In this document: positions 1 through 6,465 of the stretch, piece after piece | Layout: each line of letters starts with the position of its first letter | Numbering within the stretch: the first letter of the stretch is position 1 | Assembly: GCA_964549995.1 (NCBI GenBank) | Contig: CAZJXF010000145.1 | Location: 1 to 8,103 of the forward strand | DNA length: 8,103 nt | From: Desulfatirhabdium sp964549995 | Lineage (GTDB): Bacteria > Desulfobacterota > Desulfobacteria > Desulfobacterales > Desulfatirhabdiaceae | Direction: 5' to 3' | Notes under the pieces: generated by a model | Seen by the model: the letters and a program-made list of their open reading frames with translations, nothing else | Databases searched by the model: none | Told to the model about the DNA's origin: nothing | Program-made: the position numbers and the translations under genes

Positions 1-99
1 AACACGTTTCCGCTGCTTCGCAAAACACCACCCGCCCTCCTGCTGGAAGCCCGGAATTGAAAGGAAATCGGGAGTTGAAGACTTTTTGCGAGACCATCA
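1..99 (+). repeat. Repeat family copy A1, truncated by the window edge
   Basis: This is a diverged member of the intergenic repeat family also seen at 261-386, 6259-6385 and 6451-6566. I call plus the orientation in which the conserved GACTTTTTGCGAG block is at the 3' end. That block lies at 80-92, and 80-99 matches 6547-6566 at 18 of 20 bases. At the other end, 6-16 (GTTTCCGCTGC) is the complement of the GCAGCGGAAAC block found in A2 and A3. The middle is GC-rich but aligns only loosely. The copy probably continues to the left of the window. No coding role is visible. Confidence 0.6.
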
Positions 100-101
100 T
101 C

Positions 102-120
102 CTTAAAACTTAAAACTTAA
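102..120. repeat. Short tandem repeat, CTTAAAA x 2.7
   Basis: Two perfect copies of the 7-base unit CTTAAAA are followed by a partial CTTAA, directly after repeat copy A1. The stretch opens an AT-rich island (about 101-160) in an otherwise GC-rich region. It could be an UP-element-like part of the promoter region or simply low-complexity sequence. Confidence 0.6.
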
Positions 121-202
121 CCCTTTATCAGTTTACATAATATATCTTATCGGGTTTAAAGCTGTGTAGAAAACCAGCCTTGCACGTAGCCCTGAACTCG
201 CG

Positions 203-231
203 TTGTAAGCCGTAGCACATCATGATATGCT
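203..231 (+). promoter_or_regulatory. Candidate sigma-70-type promoter for the xseA operon
   Basis: TTGTAA (203-208) and TATGCT (226-231) each match four of six consensus bases and are 17 bases apart. The -10 has an upstream TG one base away (TGATATGCT, 223-231), giving an extended -10. Predicted transcription would start near 238, so the leader would run through repeat copy A2 before xseA. A weaker alternative is TTTACA (132-137) with TTTAAA (155-160), also 17 bases apart. Nothing here shows which is used. Confidence 0.3.
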
Positions 232-260
232 GGGCTCTCAAAAATTCGATCCATAAACGG

Positions 261-386
261 ATTCGCAAAAAGTCGCTCTACCCCCGATTGCAGGGTATTT
301 GCGGGCCTAAGCATGGGGGCGGGTATGCCTTTTAATGTTGCAGCGGAAACTTGTTTGAAGCCGCAGGAGCCTGTTTTTCCATGCAA
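261..386 (-). repeat. Repeat family copy A2, in the xseA leader
   Basis: This copy is in inverted orientation relative to A1. TCGCAAAAAGTC at 263-274 is the exact complement of 80-91 in A1. Positions 264-369 align without gaps to 6259-6364 in copy A3 with about 13 differences in 106 bases, counted by eye. The block from 341 to 363 is identical in A3. After GGAG the two copies diverge but both reach CATGCAA (380-386 here, 6379-6385 in A3). The right end therefore covers the Shine-Dalgarno and start codon of xseA. The element looks like a non-coding palindromic or MITE-like repeat. Any RNA-level role is unproven. Confidence 0.7.
365..369 (+). promoter_or_regulatory. Shine-Dalgarno of xseA, lying inside repeat A2
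   Basis: AGGAG lies 11 bases upstream of the ATG at 381. The spacing is longer than ideal but usable. In copy A3 the same position reads CGGAG, so one base change gave the better Shine-Dalgarno seen here. Confidence 0.5.
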
Positions 387-1727
387 CCCCACATCTACAG
401 CGTCACCGAGTTGACCCAGAACATCAAGGACCTGCTGGAGGAATCCTTTTCGATCCTCTGGGTTGCCGGTGAAATTTCGAATCTCAGCCGTCCGGCTTCC
501 GGCCATTTCTATTTTACGCTCAAGGACGAAAAGGCACAGATTCGTGCCGTCCTCTTCAAGGGACAGGCGCGGAATCTGGCTTTCCGGCTGGAAGACGGCC
601 TGACCATCGTCGGTATGGGTAGGATCAGCGTCTACCCACCACAGGGGCAATATCAGGTCATCTTCGAGATGATCGAGCCCAAAGGGCGCGGTGCGCTTCA
701 GCTGGCTTTCGAACAGCTGAAGGCCAAACTGGCCCAGGAAGGGCTCTTCGATCCGGCGCACAAGAAACCCCTTCCCTATTTGCCCCGTCGGGTCTGCATC
801 ATTACCTCGCCGACAGGGGCCGTCATCCATGACATGATGCAGATCATGGGAAGACGGTTTCCGACGATTCCGATCCAGATCATCCCGGTTCGGGTGCAAG
901 GTCAAGGTGCGGAGCTCGAGATTGCGGCCGCCCTGCAGCTCGCCAACCAGAGAGATGAAGCCGATGTGCTGGTAATCGCTCGGGGCGGCGGTTCCCTTGA
1001 AGATCTCCAGCCATTCAACACCGAAACACTGGCCAGGGCTATCTACGCTTCCCGTATTCCGGTCGTCTCTGCCGTCGGTCATGAAACCGATTACACCATC
1101 GCCGATTTCGTTGCTGACAAACGGGCGCCCACCCCTTCGGCTGCGGCCGAGCTCATCGTTCCGGAACGAGATTCACTGAGGGCCGCCCTAAACGACCTCG
1201 AGCGAAGGGCGCATGCCGGTATCGAACGGACGCTCACCCACTTGCGACAGCGCCTGAAAAGCCTCGATGAGCGACTTGCCTCTCCGCGGAAGCGCTTTCT
1301 CACGGATCGCATGCTGGCCATCGACGATCTTCAAGCCCGTTCCCTACGTGCCCTCCATCGCCTCGTTGTCTTTTCCCGTGAAAGGCTCATGCGCTATGAA
1401 CGAATGCTATTGGCTGTACATCCAGGTAGATGGGTTCAACTCCATCGAGCGATGGTGGAGAGGTATGATCGAGAAATGAAGGTACATCTAACGAAAATCA
1501 TAGATGATAAACGTTCATTTCTTCGAGAATTGCATGCGACGCTTACCGCCCTATCCCCCATCGCCATTCTCGAAAGAGGCTACAGCATCACTCAAACGAT
1601 ACCTGGACAACATATTGTAACTTCAGCAGATACAATTAGTCCGGATGATCGGGTATCGGTCCGGTTGTTTCGCGGCAGTCTGATCTGTCGTGTGGAAAGG
1701 AGCCTTTATGGCCAAGATGACGTTTGA
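381..1727 (+). CDS. xseA: Exodeoxyribonuclease VII large subunit
   Basis: This is the catalytic large subunit of exonuclease VII, which degrades single-stranded DNA into oligonucleotides in the cytoplasm during repair, working with XseB. The 448-residue length is normal for the family. An OB-fold DNA-binding domain lies at about 3-100, with GEISN at 30-34 and SGHFYFTLKD at 40-49. The catalytic region follows, with TSPTGA at 142-147, ARGGGS at 200-205 and GHETDYTI at 233-240, then APTPSAAAE at 249-257. A long helical, probably coiled-coil region covers about 262-390, and the conserved SPIAILERGYSI is at 392-403. I chose ATG 381 because the protein then opens like its homologues. A TTG at 351 would add ten residues encoded by the repeat. 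The 3' end overlaps xseB by 20 bases. Roughly residues 334-433 are encoded by DNA near 47% GC, against about 60% in the catalytic core. Confidence 0.96.
   Translation: MQPHIYSVTELTQNIKDLLEESFSILWVAGEISNLSRPASGHFYFTLKDEKAQIRAVLFKGQARNLAFRLEDGLTIVGMGRISVYPPQGQYQVIFEMIEPKGRGALQLAFEQLKAKLAQEGLFDPAHKKPLPYLPRRVCIITSPTGAVIHDMMQIMGRRFPTIPIQIIPVRVQGQGAELEIAAALQLANQRDEADVLVIARGGGSLEDLQPFNTETLARAIYASRIPVVSAVGHETDYTIADFVADKRAPTPSAAAELIVPERDSLRAALNDLERRAHAGIERTLTHLRQRLKSLDERLASPRKRFLTDRMLAIDDLQARSLRALHRLVVFSRERLMRYERMLLAVHPGRWVQLHRAMVERYDREMKVHLTKIIDDKRSFLRELHATLTALSPIAILERGYSITQTIPGQHIVTSADTISPDDRVSVRLFRGSLICRVERSLYGQDDV
1696..1702 (+). promoter_or_regulatory. Shine-Dalgarno of xseB
   Basis: AAAGGAG sits five bases before the ATG at 1708, within the last codons of xseA. 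It decides the xseB start over the upstream in-frame GTG at 1690. Confidence 0.8.
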
Positions 1728-1929
1728 AACGGCGCTCAAGCAGCTCGAGGAGATCGTGGCACAACTCGAATCCGGCAATCTTCCTCTCGAAGAAGCCTTG
1801 AAAAAATTTGAGGAAGGGACCAAACTATCCAAATTTTGCAGCCAGAAACTCGAAGAAACGGAGAAGCGAATCACGATACTCACTCGACAGGCGGACGGTG
1901 AGGTGACGGAAACCCCTTTTGAGGCATAA
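1708..1929 (+). CDS. xseB: Exodeoxyribonuclease VII small subunit
   Basis: This is the small subunit of exonuclease VII. Several copies bind the helical region of each XseA chain to form the active complex. The 73-residue protein is typical in size. It has the family pattern near the N-terminus, TFETALKQLEEIVAQLESG at about 5-23, followed by PLEEALKKFEEG at about 25-36, and is almost entirely amphipathic helix. The start is ATG 1708, with a strong Shine-Dalgarno inside xseA. The overlap with xseA suggests coupled translation, which would help keep subunit amounts balanced. The last bases of the gene also contain GAGG (1921-1924), the probable ribosome site of ispA. Confidence 0.95.
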   Translation: MAKMTFETALKQLEEIVAQLESGNLPLEEALKKFEEGTKLSKFCSQKLEETEKRITILTRQADGEVTETPFEA

Positions 1930-1933
1930 CGGC

Positions 1934-2848
1934 ATGGGTTTTGATTTGAAGATGTATCTCGAACGGCAGCGGGTGCGCATCGAGGAGGTGCTCGATCGCC
2001 TGCTGCCTGACGAAGGCAGTGATACCCCACGGGTCGTTCAGGCCATGCGCTATTCCTTGATGGCCAGCGGCAAGCGGCTTCGCCCGATTCTCTGCATTGC
2101 CGCATGCGAAGCCCTCGGCGGGAATTCAAAAGCCGCACTTTCCATCGGTTGCGCCATCGAGATGATTCATACCTATTCCCTGATGCACGACGACTTGCCC
2201 GCAATGGACAACGATGCGCTTCGCCGTGGCAAACCCACGTGTCACGTTGCCTTCGACGAGGCCACCGCCATTCTGGCGGGCGACGCCCTGCTGACCCATG
2301 CCTTCGGGGTGCTGGCTGGGGTTGGATCGCAAGATCCTGATGAATCGAATACAATCCCCTCCCCTTCCCTTCGGCTTCAGGCGATTGCCATCGTTTCCCA
2401 GGCGGCCGGATTTTCCGGAATGATCGAGGGTCAGATGCGGGACATGCTTCTGGAAGGTCAACCGGCAACCCTCGAAGCACTCGAACGAATGCATCGGCTC
2501 AAAACCGGAGCCATGATCGAGGCATCGGTAGCCTGCGGTGTTCTTTGCGCCGGCGGAAGTCCTGTCGATATGGACCGATTTCGCAGCTATGCCCGTCATA
2601 TCGGACTTGCTTTCCAGATTCAGGACGATATTCTCAATGTGGAAGGCGATCCGAAGATCATGGGAAAGGCTGCTGGCACCGATCACCTCCACCGAAAAAC
2701 CACCTATCCTGCCCTGATTGGCTTGGATGCCGCAAAGGCTTTGGCCGTCAGCCATCGGGATGAGGCACTGGCAGTCCTTGCCCCCTATGACGCCAAGGCC
2801 GATCCACTGCGGGCGCTGGCGGATTATATCGTTCGTCGAAACCGATAG
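1934..2848 (+). CDS. ispA: Farnesyl/geranylgeranyl diphosphate synthase (polyprenyl synthetase family)
   Basis: This is a cytoplasmic, Mg-dependent trans-prenyltransferase that condenses isopentenyl diphosphate with allylic diphosphates to make C15 (possibly C20) prenyl diphosphate. It has 304 residues, the usual length. Visible motifs are SGKRLRP (45-51), the first aspartate-rich motif DDLPAMD (86-92) followed by NDALRRGKP (93-101), and the second aspartate region QDDILNVEGD (230-239). GKAAGTD (244-250) and TYPALIG (257-263) follow. The second motif reads DDILN, so the third aspartate of the textbook DDxxD is asparagine (235). The residue five before the first motif is Tyr81. The product chain length cannot be settled from sequence alone. 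ATG 1934 is preferred, with GAGG at 1921-1924 as Shine-Dalgarno and a 4-base gap after xseB. The TTG at 1919 would add five unsupported residues. Confidence 0.93.
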   Translation: MGFDLKMYLERQRVRIEEVLDRLLPDEGSDTPRVVQAMRYSLMASGKRLRPILCIAACEALGGNSKAALSIGCAIEMIHTYSLMHDDLPAMDNDALRRGKPTCHVAFDEATAILAGDALLTHAFGVLAGVGSQDPDESNTIPSPSLRLQAIAIVSQAAGFSGMIEGQMRDMLLEGQPATLEALERMHRLKTGAMIEASVACGVLCAGGSPVDMDRFRSYARHIGLAFQIQDDILNVEGDPKIMGKAAGTDHLHRKTTYPALIGLDAAKALAVSHRDEALAVLAPYDAKADPLRALADYIVRRNR

Positions 2849-2867
2849 CTTCTGTGTCCGAAATCAG

Positions 2868-2873
2868 AAAGGA
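2868..2873 (+). promoter_or_regulatory. Shine-Dalgarno that decides the dxs start
   Basis: AAAGGA lies six bases before GTG 2880. The frame is open far upstream (to 2718, inside ispA), so this site together with protein homology fixes the GTG start. Confidence 0.7.
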
Positions 2874-2879
2874 ATTTCC

Positions 2880-4769
2880 GTGGGATTGCTGCAACTGATT
2901 CGATCCCCTGAAGATGTCAAGAAACTGCCCAAACGGGTACTGCCCGAATTGGCTGTCGAAATCCGAAGCCGCATCGTGGATGTGGTTTCCAAGACCGGTG
3001 GACACCTGGCCTCGAGTCTTGGTGCGGTGGAGCTCGCCATTGCGTTGCACTATGTGTTTCAGGCGCCGATCGACAAGATCGTCTGGGATGTCGGCCATCA
3101 GGCTTATGCCCACAAGCTGTTGACCGGAAGGCAGGATCGTTTCGCTACCCTTCGGCAATACCGGGGACTTTCCGGATTCACCCGGATGAGCGAGAGCCCC
3201 TTCGATGCCTTTACGACCGGTCACAGCAGCACATCCATTTCGGCTGCCCTCGGTATGGCCTGTTTCAAACGGATCCGATCGAGGAAGGGCAAGGTCGTCG
3301 CCGTCATCGGGGACGGATCGTTGACGGCCGGCCTCGCCTACGAAGGGCTCAACCAGGCTGGAGACATTCACAAGGATCTCATCGTCATCCTGAACGACAA
3401 CGACATGTCCATCGACCACAATGTCGGTGCGCTGTCGAGCTTTCTGAGCCGGAAATTTTCGGCCAAGATGCTTCAAGATTTGCGCCGGGAATTCGGGGAA
3501 TTTCTCAAGTCTCTGCCCAAGATCGGGGATGACATCTATCAGTTCGCCAAACGCACGGAGGAATCCTTCAAATCCTTCGTGACTCCGGGCATGCTCTTCG
3601 AAGCCTTCAATTTCGAATACTTCGGCCCCATCAACGGGCATCATATCGGGCATTTGATCGATATCCTCGACAACATCCGGCACATGAGCGAACCGGTGTT
3701 GCTGCACGTCACCACCGTGAAAGGGAAAGGATATCCGCCTGCGGAACGAAACCCCATTTATTTCCATGGGGTAGGATGTTTCGATGCAGCCACAGGCACG
3801 TGTCCGCCCCCTGAAACGAATGTACCGACGTACACCGAGGTGTTCGGGGAAACCTTGATCGAGCTTGCCAAAAGCGACCCGAACATCGTCGCCGTAACCG
3901 CCGCCATGCCGGAAGGAACGGGACTTACGCATTTTGCGGAGACATTTCCGGATCGCTTTTTCGATGTCGGCATCGCCGAACAGCATGGGGTGACATTTGC
4001 CGCAGGCATGGCCGCCGAAGGCGCCAGACCCGTTGTCGCCATTTATTCCACTTTTCTGCAGCGCGCCTACGATCAGATCCTGCACGATGTCTGCATCGAA
4101 GCCCTACCGGTGGTTTTCGCCCTCGACCGGGGAGGCATCGTCGGAGAAGACGGCCCGACCCATCACGGGGTGTTCGATCTGGCCTATCTACGCAGCATTC
4201 CCAACATGGTGGTGATGGCCCCTCGAAACGAAAACGAGTTGGCCCGGATGCTGGTCACCGCCTTGAAGCACAACGGACCTGCAGCGCTCCGCTATCCGAG
4301 GGGCCGCGGTGTGGGGGTGAAGATCGAGCGGCCTGCGCTGCCGCTTCCGATCGGAAAAGGCGAGGTACTTGCAGACGGAACCGATGTGCTGTTGATCGGC
4401 ATCGGCCGCCCTGTCACCGATTGCATGGCGGCTCGGGAAGCATTGAAACGGCATGGAATTGCGGCTGCCGTCATCGACGCCCGTTTTGTCAAACCCATCG
4501 ATGGAGAGCTGATCTGCGAGTGGGCTGCACGCATTCCGAGAATCGTCACGGTGGAAGAAAACGTTCTGCAGGGAGGTTTCGGGAGTGCCGTTCTGGAAAC
4601 CCTGTGTGACCGGATGGTTCCCTTCCAGGCAGTCCGCCGTCTCGGAATTCCCGATCGGTTCATCGAACACGGTCCGCAAGCCCTGCTGCGAGAGCAGACA
4701 GGCATCGACACCACGGCCATCGTTCGCGCCGCAACCGAACTGGTCCACCAGACCCGCCGTGACGGATAA
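2880..4769 (+). CDS. dxs: 1-deoxy-D-xylulose-5-phosphate synthase
   Basis: This is the first enzyme of the MEP isoprenoid pathway. It is a thiamine-diphosphate and Mg-dependent cytoplasmic homodimer that joins pyruvate and glyceraldehyde 3-phosphate with loss of CO2. From GTG 2880 it has 629 residues, normal for the family. The N-terminal TPP/Mg-binding domain shows SKTGGHLASSLG (37-48, with conserved His42), DVGHQAYAHKLLTG (70-83) and the GDG...NDN cofactor motif (GDGS at 144-147, NDND at 172-175). The pyrimidine-binding domain shows FDVGIAEQH (361-369) with catalytic Glu367 and DRGGIVGEDGPTHHG (416-430). The transketolase C-terminal domain contains VEENVLQGGFGSAV (558-571). The gap after ispA is 31 bases, and the 3' end overlaps tlyA by 11 bases. 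Pairing with ispA places pathway entry and prenyl-chain assembly under one transcript. Confidence 0.97.
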   Translation: MGLLQLIRSPEDVKKLPKRVLPELAVEIRSRIVDVVSKTGGHLASSLGAVELAIALHYVFQAPIDKIVWDVGHQAYAHKLLTGRQDRFATLRQYRGLSGFTRMSESPFDAFTTGHSSTSISAALGMACFKRIRSRKGKVVAVIGDGSLTAGLAYEGLNQAGDIHKDLIVILNDNDMSIDHNVGALSSFLSRKFSAKMLQDLRREFGEFLKSLPKIGDDIYQFAKRTEESFKSFVTPGMLFEAFNFEYFGPINGHHIGHLIDILDNIRHMSEPVLLHVTTVKGKGYPPAERNPIYFHGVGCFDAATGTCPPPETNVPTYTEVFGETLIELAKSDPNIVAVTAAMPEGTGLTHFAETFPDRFFDVGIAEQHGVTFAAGMAAEGARPVVAIYSTFLQRAYDQILHDVCIEALPVVFALDRGGIVGEDGPTHHGVFDLAYLRSIPNMVVMAPRNENELARMLVTALKHNGPAALRYPRGRGVGVKIERPALPLPIGKGEVLADGTDVLLIGIGRPVTDCMAAREALKRHGIAAAVIDARFVKPIDGELICEWAARIPRIVTVEENVLQGGFGSAVLETLCDRMVPFQAVRRLGIPDRFIEHGPQALLREQTGIDTTAIVRAATELVHQTRRDG

Positions 4770-5502
4770 GTATCGGATCGACATCGCCCTGGTCGAAAGA
4801 GGCTTGGCCGAAAGTCGTCAGAGAGCCCAGGCCATGATCATGGCCGGACGTATCTTCGTTCAAGATCGGCCTGTGACCAAGCCGGGACAGATGATCCGGG
4901 TTTCGGATACGATCGAAGTCCGGGGGCTTGATATGCCCTATGTGAGCCGGGGTGGGTTGAAATTGGAGGAAGCCTTGCGCCGGTTTGCCATCGATGTTAC
5001 GGACAAGGTGTGCCTCGACATCGGGGCATCGACGGGTGGATTCACCGACTGCCTGCTGCAGCATGGTGCGGCCCGGGTCTATGCCGTGGATGTGGGCTAC
5101 GGTCAGCTGGCATGGAAGCTTCGAAACGATTTCCGGGTCATCGTAATCGAGCGGACGAACGTCCGGGAAATGCCTCGGGAGAGAATTCCGGAGCCGATGG
5201 ATGTGGCCACCGTCGATGTATCCTTCATTTCTCTGAAGATCGTCGTTCCTCGGATCCTCGACTGGCTCGCTCCGGATGGTTGCATCGTCGTGCTGATCAA
5301 GCCCCAGTTTGAAGTCGGAAAAGGGCTTGTCGGAAAAGGCGGGGTTGTTCGAGACGAGGCCCTGCATCGAAGGGTGATCGATGAGTTGAGCGTTTTTTTT
5401 CGGAGCATCGGGCTTCGAACAACCGAAGCCCTCCCCTCCCCTATTCTTGGGCCCAAAGGCAACCGGGAATTTCTGATGGTGCTGCGGCATGAAGAAGAGT
5501 GA
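4759..5502 (+). CDS. tlyA: TlyA family rRNA (cytidine-2'-O)-methyltransferase
   Basis: This is an S-adenosylmethionine-dependent 2'-O-methyltransferase that modifies cytidine in 23S rRNA, and in some organisms also 16S rRNA. The family was once called hemolysin A. It has 247 residues from GTG 4759. An S4 RNA-binding domain covers about 5-60, followed by YVSRGGLKL (61-69). A FtsJ-like Rossmann domain carries the SAM motif DIGASTGGFTDCLL (87-100). Lys68, Asp153, Lys181 and Glu237 match the spacing of the K-D-K-E tetrad known from the mycobacterial enzyme. The short N-terminus suggests the type I form, which methylates only 23S; this is an inference. The start overlaps the end of dxs by 11 bases and has no clear Shine-Dalgarno, so translation probably depends on ribosomes finishing dxs. 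A run of eight T lies at 5393-5400 (residues 212-214). The gene overlaps the next one by 14 bases. Confidence 0.93.
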   Translation: MTDKYRIDIALVERGLAESRQRAQAMIMAGRIFVQDRPVTKPGQMIRVSDTIEVRGLDMPYVSRGGLKLEEALRRFAIDVTDKVCLDIGASTGGFTDCLLQHGAARVYAVDVGYGQLAWKLRNDFRVIVIERTNVREMPRERIPEPMDVATVDVSFISLKIVVPRILDWLAPDGCIVVLIKPQFEVGKGLVGKGGVVRDEALHRRVIDELSVFFRSIGLRTTEALPSPILGPKGNREFLMVLRHEEE

Positions 5503-6226
5503 TCATCCGCCGATCATCGAATGCCGCCACGTGACCCATCGGTTTCCCGACGGTTCGATCGGTATCGAGGACATCAACCTGCAGATTTACGAAGGCGAGG
5601 TCGTTCTCTTCATTGGACCGAACGGTTCCGGGAAGACCACTCTCTTTCGACATTTGATCGGGCTGCTGGTCCCGCAACAGGGGGAAATCGTCGTAGATGG
5701 CGTATCGGTTCGGGACAATGTTCGACATGCACGAGAGCGGATCGGTATGGTGTTTCAGGATGCCGACTGCCAGATCGTCGGGGAAACGGTGGCGGGCGAT
5801 GTGGCCTTCGGTCCGGAAAATCTGCGGTTGGATCGAAGCGATATCGAAACCCGCGTGAGCGAGTCTTTGAGGGTTGTCGGCCTCGAAGCGATTGCAGACA
5901 GAAGACCGCACACCCTTTCCGGAGGTGAAAAGCGACGGCTGGCTATTGCCGGCATTCTGGCCATGAAGCCTCGGGTGCTCGTGCTCGACGAGCCGTTTGC
6001 CAACCTCGACTATCCCGGCATGCAATCCATCGCCGCTATCCTTAGCCGACTCAAGGCCGCCAAACAAACCATTCTCATCTCCTCCCATCAGGTGGATGTG
6101 CTGTTGCCGCTCCTAACGCGTGTGGTTCTGCTGAACGCCGGAAAGATCTGTGCGGATGGCCATCCGACCGACGTCTTCCCGGAAGCCGAGGAAAGGGGTG
6201 TCCTTCCTCCTGGAAGGCTTCTGTGA
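5489..6226 (+). CDS. ABC transporter ATP-binding protein, ECF/CbiO type, without partner genes here
   Basis: This is a cytoplasmic ATPase subunit of 245 residues resembling the energy-coupling factor (EcfA) and cobalt/nickel CbiO ATPases, which power vitamin or metal uptake together with a transmembrane EcfT/CbiQ and a substrate-binding protein. All nucleotide-binding parts are present: Walker A GPNGSGKT (43-50), Q-loop Gln90, signature LSGGEKRR (143-150), Walker B VLVLDEP (163-169) with Glu168, D-loop NLD (172-174) and switch His200. GMVFQDADCQIVGETVAGDV (86-105) is typical of the group. ATG 5489 overlaps tlyA by 14 bases and lacks an evident Shine-Dalgarno, which suggests coupling. No EcfT or S component follows. 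Instead the operon ends and repeat A3 begins 33 bases after the stop. The transported substrate cannot be deduced. Confidence 0.87.
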   Translation: MKKSDHPPIIECRHVTHRFPDGSIGIEDINLQIYEGEVVLFIGPNGSGKTTLFRHLIGLLVPQQGEIVVDGVSVRDNVRHARERIGMVFQDADCQIVGETVAGDVAFGPENLRLDRSDIETRVSESLRVVGLEAIADRRPHTLSGGEKRRLAIAGILAMKPRVLVLDEPFANLDYPGMQSIAAILSRLKAAKQTILISSHQVDVLLPLLTRVVLLNAGKICADGHPTDVFPEAEERGVLPPGRLL

Positions 6227-6258
6227 GATTTCGTGTGGGTAGAAGCTGGAGCGTTGGA

Positions 6259-6385
6259 CGCAACAAGTCGCTGTCCCCCCGATTGAGGGGTATTTCCGGG
6301 CCTGAGAATGGGGGCGAGTACGCCTTTTGATGCTGCAGCGGAAACTTGTTTGAAGCCGCCGGAGATCGTTGGGCCGGGCATGCAA
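6259..6385 (-). repeat. Repeat family copy A3, just after the operon
   Basis: This copy is in the same orientation as A2, and 6259-6364 is about 88% identical to 264-369 without gaps (by eye). The stretch 6336-6358 is identical to 341-363. It contains a small hairpin, CCCC (6277-6280) with GGGG (6287-6290) around a six-base loop, followed by TATTT. This could act as a weak terminator for the upstream operon. The outer end reads GCAACAAGTC where other copies have GCAAAAAGTC. The inner end, GGGCCGGGCATG (6371-6382), pairs perfectly with 6454-6465 in copy A4. Confidence 0.72.
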
Positions 6386-6465
6386 AACACTTTGGCTTGT
6401 CTTTGAAAAGCTTGCCATTTCAATGAGATGCTCTCTTCTTGGGTGTCTGGCTACATGCCCGGCCC
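6371..6465. repeat. Perfect 12-base inverted repeat joining A3 and A4
   Basis: GGGCCGGGCATG (6371-6382) and CATGCCCGGCCC (6454-6465) are exact complements separated by 71 bases. A second pair further out, ACGCCTTTT (6320-6328) with AAAAGGCGT (6503-6511), is also exact and is flanked by near-complementary G-rich and C-rich tracts. A transcript from either side could therefore fold into a long interrupted hairpin. Its position between convergent genes fits a bidirectional transcription barrier or 3'-end stabiliser, but no T-rich tail marks a classical terminator. Confidence 0.6.

Noticed and set aside
351..380. TTG start giving a ten-residue longer XseA
   Set aside because: The added residues are encoded by repeat A2, and homologues begin at the MQPHIYSV-like position.
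261..386. Riboswitch, for example a TPP switch controlling dxs genes
   Set aside because: No conserved riboswitch core is visible, and the same sequence occurs after the operon, which points to a repeat element.
156..1082. 308-codon minus-strand open frame opposite xseA
   Set aside because: It lies antisense to a clear xseA catalytic domain and has no recognisable protein features; it is a composition shadow.
2718..2879. 54-codon N-terminal extension of dxs overlapping ispA
   Set aside because: It is out-of-frame ispA sequence, and a Shine-Dalgarno and GTG at 2880 give the family's normal start.
2748..4085. 445-codon minus-strand open frame opposite dxs
   Set aside because: It is antisense to unmistakable DXS motifs, with no domain of its own.
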